DNA of 25,660 bases from a virus. This document shows positions 23,314-25,660 of this stretch, piece by piece; positions within the stretch are counted from its first letter, which is position 1; each line of letters opens with the position of its first letter. The position numbers were made by a program, and so were the translations under genes. Below the pieces are notes generated by a model. It was not told where the DNA came from, made no database searches, and was given only the letters and a program-made list of their open reading frames with translations. The DNA lies in the IMG/VR virus record IMGVR_UViG_3300048928_000074, positions 1-25,660 of that record, one strand, 5' to 3'.

Positions 23314-23715
23314 TTAGTGAAAAGCGGGGGTTTTAACTACAGCTGTATGATTTGGTGCCGGGACTTTATGTAGTGGATAAGTCTGACGCCACCATTCATG
23401 AATCAGAGCCTTAATCTCTCCCTGTCCAAGCGCGCCTGCGGTGTAAAACAAAGCACGTAGGCTGGCCAGCGCCTCAATCTGGCTTTCTTTGATTTCGGCT
23501 TCCCGGTAAACGGTGCACCACATAGCGGCATTAATGGCCAGCCAGTGCCTTTGATTAGTCAGGTGCTCCGTATCGTTGAAGAAGAACGGATGCAGCGAAA
23601 CGCGCCCGGCTTTATCAGTGTTTTTACTGATAAACATCAGGGAGTAATTCATTGGCACCAGCCAGGCGTTTAACTCGGTGGCGAGTGTGGTTTTATCTAC
23701 AGAAATTATTGTCAT
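23314..23715 (-). CDS. Early protein of unknown function
   Basis: A 133-residue soluble protein with no family I can name with confidence. Visible parts are 'LNAWLVPMNYSLMFISKNTD', 'RHWLAINAAMWCTVYREAEIKESQIEALASLRALFYTAGALGQGEIKALIHEWW' (mainly helical) and a histidine/proline tail. AGGA eight bases before the ATG supports translation. It occupies the stretch between the B-like gene and DUF2732-like gene where P2/186 phages carry variable accessory genes. Confidence 0.65.
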   Translation of the reverse strand: MTIISVDKTTLATELNAWLVPMNYSLMFISKNTDKAGRVSLHPFFFNDTEHLTNQRHWLAINAAMWCTVYREAEIKESQIEALASLRALFYTAGALGQGEIKALIHEWWRQTYPLHKVPAPNHTAVVKTPAFH

Positions 23716-23730
23716 AGCGGAAGTCCTGGT

Positions 23731-24135
23731 TTATCGCTGACGCAGCTGGTTGCGCCCGGCTATCAGATTTGCGGTACTTGCGGGAAGCACGTCAGCGGAT
23801 TGCTGTTGTGTGCAGGTCTTATTAGTAAGGCGTCGGGCAGTTCGCGGGGAAAAGTCCTGTTGCCTCAGTGAACCGAAACCCGCAAACAAGTTGCGCGCAT
23901 GCTGAATACCGGCACGTAGCTGCAACATTCGGCGATGATCCAGACGCGCGTAAAGCTCATACCAGTTACATTCAGCCAGGCCTGAACTCAACGCCTCGGC
24001 ACCGTGCAGTGATGCAGCATGGAGGACTAATCCCCTCCACTCGGGTTTGAGCGAGTCCCAGTATTTAGCCGCTTCCGAATGACCAGGAAACAGCTGTTCG
24101 CGTAATTTCTGGATGCGCTCAAGATTAGAAGGCAT
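23731..24135 (-). CDS. Possible gpB-like replication accessory protein
   Basis: A 134-residue basic protein beginning MPSNLERIQKLREQLFPGH, with 'AAKYWDSLKPEWRGLVLHAASLH' (~22-44) and a basic, low-complexity C-terminal third. Position (between Fil-like and small genes before A) and the 'HSEAAKYWDSLKPEWR' segment suggest the replication protein B group of P2-like phages, which helps load host DnaB. The resemblance is only moderate. The ATG at 24135 has GGAGGTG at ideal distance; the frame stays open to 24255 but without such a site and inside the neighbouring gene. It overlaps the Fil-like stop by 11 bases. Confidence 0.6.
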   Translation of the reverse strand: MPSNLERIQKLREQLFPGHSEAAKYWDSLKPEWRGLVLHAASLHGAEALSSGLAECNWYELYARLDHRRMLQLRAGIQHARNLFAGFGSLRQQDFSPRTARRLTNKTCTQQQSADVLPASTANLIAGRNQLRQR

Positions 24136-24313
24136 GGACACCTCCGATAAATTTGGTGAAACGCTCCCACATAGAAAGCGGGCGCGTATTGAATTTGTGA
24201 ATATGCGAAGGGTTCCAGCGCTTGCCGTTTGGCAGTTCAAGCCAGCCATTTCCATAGCTGGGAAGCTGCGGCGTCGGCGACTGGCGCTTTAGCATGGAAG
24301 CTATATCTTTCAT
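24125..24313 (-). CDS. Fil-like (filamentation) small early protein
   Basis: A 62-residue basic protein: MKDIASMLKRQSPTPQLPS, then 'GNGWLELPNGKRWNPS' and a C-terminal 'LSMWERFTKFIGG'. The order CII then a ~60-residue gene with an 'ASxLKxQSP' start and a WLELPNGxRW motif fits the phage 186 Fil family, whose expression inhibits host cell division. I chose the ATG at 24313, 7 bases from GAGG; the ATG at 24319 directly abuts that site. Family assignment is moderate. Confidence 0.6.
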   Translation of the reverse strand: MKDIASMLKRQSPTPQLPSYGNGWLELPNGKRWNPSHIHKFNTRPLSMWERFTKFIGGVHAF

Positions 24314-24322
24314 GGGCATACC

Positions 24323-24826
24323 TCACATAAGCCCGGTAGCGTTTGCAGTGACGATATCGACGGCAGCAGCCAGCACAGGCACTGACTGAAAGCGGCTTTC
24401 TACGGAATAGACGATCAGTGAAAGGCTTCTGATTGCATCGCTGGCACGGTCAAGGATTTGATTTCGGCGGGTTACGGTCATCTTCTCTGTAGAAACCGCT
24501 TCACCGGCAATAGCGCCAACACTGGCCGCAGCGGTCAACACACAAAGTTGCATGTTTTCATGTGCGGCATTATTAACAGGTACGGATGGCTGACAATTTA
24601 ACTGCCTCAGAAGACCGTCAAGGATGCGCGGGTCTTCCGTGTAATCAGTAATTGCTACCAACTCATTCAGGGTAAGCTGATGAACCTGATCGGGATTCAG
24701 CTTGCAACGCAATGTTGCCGGTCGCATCCCCAGATCTCTGGCCAATTGTTCAACGTTATGCGCCTGTGAAAAGGCGCGAAAAGCGTTATCCAAGTGATCA
24801 TGTATGGAAACCGCATAATCGTACAT
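24323..24826 (-). CDS. cII: CII-like regulator of the P2/186 family
   Basis: A 167-residue protein starting MYDYAVSIHDHLDNAFRAFSQAHN. The helix-turn-helix is at about 25-50 (VEQLARDLGMRPATLRCKLNP), followed by 'HQLTLNELVAITDYTEDPRILDGLLRQLNC' and a helical C-terminus, as in 186 CII (169 residues), which activates the promoter for establishing lysogeny. The ATG at 24826 has GGGG about 8-9 bases before and gives the family's N-terminus. The ATG at 24850, in a TAATG overlap with the Cox-like gene, would add 8 residues and lacks a site. Confidence 0.88.
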   Translation of the reverse strand: MYDYAVSIHDHLDNAFRAFSQAHNVEQLARDLGMRPATLRCKLNPDQVHQLTLNELVAITDYTEDPRILDGLLRQLNCQPSVPVNNAAHENMQLCVLTAAASVGAIAGEAVSTEKMTVTRRNQILDRASDAIRSLSLIVYSVESRFQSVPVLAAAVDIVTANATGLM

Positions 24827-24849
24827 GTTCGCATCCCCGAACTTATGCA

Positions 24850-25158
24850 TTATTGAAGTGAGTTACGTTTAGAGAGGCGGTATTCATCAGGAACATGAAT
24901 ATCCTCGCCTGTGATGTTGATAACAAAGTTCGAATGACCAAGCGCAAGTCGAGTTTGTTCTTCTTTGTATTTCAGGTACTTAATCTGAATCTTACCGCCA
25001 GCGCGCTTGCACCCTTTGCGGATTTTCTTTGGTAGGATCTCTACCTTCCCGTGTTCCTTCCATTTATAGACAGTGTGAAGGGACATTTTTTCGAGATAAG
25101 CAAACTCATCCGGGTATACCCAAATACGAGGGATGTTGATTGAAATGGTTGCATTCAT
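24850..25158 (-). CDS. Cox-like excisionase/regulator
   Basis: A 102-residue basic protein. An N-terminal HTH region (YPDEFAYLEKMSLHTVYKWKEHGKVEILPKK, ~15-45) is followed by a basic 'GCKRAGGKIQIKYLKYKEE' wing. This layout and the divergent position opposite CI are those of Cox/Apl proteins, which repress the lysogenic promoter and act as excisionases. The C-terminal 35 residues are not recognised. AGGA about 9 bases upstream supports the start. Cox identity is based on order and HTH type, not on a close match. Confidence 0.72.
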   Translation of the reverse strand: MNATISINIPRIWVYPDEFAYLEKMSLHTVYKWKEHGKVEILPKKIRKGCKRAGGKIQIKYLKYKEEQTRLALGHSNFVINITGEDIHVPDEYRLSKRNSLQ

Positions 25159-25165
25159 AGTGCAA
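25149..25165. repeat. Inverted repeat TTGCA-N7-TGCAA over the Cox-like start codon
   Basis: Perfect 5-bp arms place the start codon (25156-25158) in the loop. It could be an autoregulatory binding site or a translation-affecting hairpin. Confidence 0.4.
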
Positions 25166-25183
25166 TATCCTCACTTTGTTTGG

Positions 25184-25203
25184 CTTGTATTCGTACATAC
25201 AAG
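25184..25203. promoter_or_regulatory. Operator-like dyad CTTGTAT-N6-ATACAAG
   Basis: Perfect 7-bp arms around TCGTAC, lying between the Cox-like start and the early promoter. Its centre includes ATTCGTACAT, closely related to the ATTCGTACGT sites next to the promoter. It is probably bound by CI or the Cox-like protein. Confidence 0.65.
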
Positions 25204-25238
25204 CATTCATTAGCTCTTCTTCGTATATGTACGCATTT

Positions 25239-25274
25239 ACGTACGAATTGATACTACCGGCATCATTCGTACGT
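25239..25274. promoter_or_regulatory. Paired CI-type operators ACGTACGAAT / ATTCGTACGT
   Basis: Two exact 10-bp arms in inverted orientation (25239-25248 and 25265-25274) with 16 bases between them. The right arm lies in the spacer of the proposed early promoter and the left arm near its start point, the expected position for repression. A weaker related site, CGTA-TATG-TACG at 25222-25233, is next to them. Confidence 0.7.
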
Positions 25275-25280
25275 AGTCAA
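25251..25280 (-). promoter_or_regulatory. Candidate early lytic promoter
   Basis: Minus strand: -35 TTGACT (25275-25280), 18-bp spacer, -10 TAGTAT (25251-25256). It would start about 90 bases before the Cox-like gene and transcribe Cox, CII, Fil, the small genes and A. ATTCGTACGT lies in its spacer. Confidence 0.6.
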
Positions 25281-25305
25281 CAATTTTGTTCGAGATTACG
25301 TAAAA

Positions 25306-25660
25306 ATGAAATATCAGACAGGCGGTACAGCCGCACTAGAACGCGTAATGGAAGCTTATGGTTTTCGATTTCGAAATGACCTTTGTAGACAAATCGACAC
25401 ATCATCAAGCACGCTAAGCACTTGGATAAAAAAGGATTATCTCCCTGGGGAAGTTTTGATTCAGTGTGCCATTGAAACAGGTGCATCAATAGAATGGCTT
25501 GCTACAGGGAATGGTGTTTCGTTCGAGCATACAAAATCCGACATAGCCCAACTTCAATCTTACGAATTGAACGATGGCCAACTCAGAACCAGTGGAAAAA
25601 TTTTGTTCGATCTGGTGCTTATGCCTATGGATACTGCACAGCCTTTCGCAATCAAGAACG
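25306..25660 (+). CDS. cI: CI repressor of the 186 family, cut by the window edge
   Basis: 118 codons open to the right edge. The N-terminus 'LERVMEAYGFRFRNDLCRQIDTSSSTLSTWIKKDYLPGEVLIQCAIETGASIEWLATGNG' (~12-70) is the HTH of the phage CI repressor family typified by 186 CI; the SSTLS segment corresponds to the recognition helix. A linker and the start of the C-terminal oligomerisation domain (SYELNDGQLRTSGK...) follow. GAG lies 11 bases before ATG. It diverges from the Cox-like gene and faces the operator array. The missing C-terminus leaves open whether it can self-cleave. Confidence 0.88.
   Translation, partial: MKYQTGGTAALERVMEAYGFRFRNDLCRQIDTSSSTLSTWIKKDYLPGEVLIQCAIETGASIEWLATGNGVSFEHTKSDIAQLQSYELNDGQLRTSGKILFDLVLMPMDTAQPFAIKN

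Noticed and set aside
1-25660. CRISPR array, tRNA or insertion sequence
   Set aside because: I saw no regularly spaced repeats, no cloverleaf-like gene and no transposase or terminal inverted repeats.

Overview
The window holds most of a temperate contractile-tailed phage or prophage of the P2/186/HP1 supergroup (Peduoviridae-like). The host is probably an Enterobacterales bacterium: the LexA box, Shine-Dalgarno sites and codon/GC style fit, and the CII, Ogr, gpA, holin Y and capsid proteins resemble those of enterobacterial P2-like phages. No clearly bacterial chromosomal gene is seen. The right edge cuts the CI repressor gene. The left edge lies just past the terminator of the late genes, so integrase and both attachment sites are outside the window or not recognisable.

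Layout. (1) 144-17357, minus strand: one nearly gap-free late gene train. Read from its promoter end it encodes scaffold/protease O, major capsid N, small terminase M, head completion L, tail completion R, an S-like tail completion protein, sheath, tube, a lysis cassette (holin Y, M15 peptidase, Rz/Rz1), a tail-assembly chaperone with a predicted -1 frameshift, tape measure, baseplate proteins, tail fibre and its chaperone, two poorly known tail proteins, and a fused hub-spike protein, ending at a strong terminator. (2) 17518-20666, plus strand: large terminase P, portal Q and an Ogr-type zinc-finger late activator, closed by a terminator. (3) 20639-20873, minus: a 64-residue gene behind a near-consensus LexA operator. 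(4) 20952-24826, minus: early replication and control genes, namely gpA rolling-circle initiator, three small proteins, a Fil-like protein and CII. (5) 24850-25660: the genetic switch, with a Cox-like regulator (minus) facing a CI repressor (plus, cut) across a 147-bp region full of related dyads.

How it works together (partly inference). CI would hold the early minus-strand promoter through the repeated ATTCGTAC sites, and CII would help establish lysogeny. DNA damage would release LexA from the 64-residue gene, placed where phage 186 keeps its SOS antirepressor region. The early operon then makes gpA for rolling-circle replication, and the Ogr-like protein switches on the divergent late promoters between O and P. 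Head and lysis holin are P2-like, the tail is HP1-like (DUF2586/DUF2597/DUF2590 type) and the switch is 186-like, so the phage is a mosaic.

The most interesting signals are the AAAAAAC slippery site that fuses an otherwise start-less 63-codon frame to the tail chaperone, the LexA-controlled small gene with a terminator for the opposite strand inside its last codons, the operator array at the switch, and the hub-spike fusion. Family names come from my reading of the sequences; no database search was possible.
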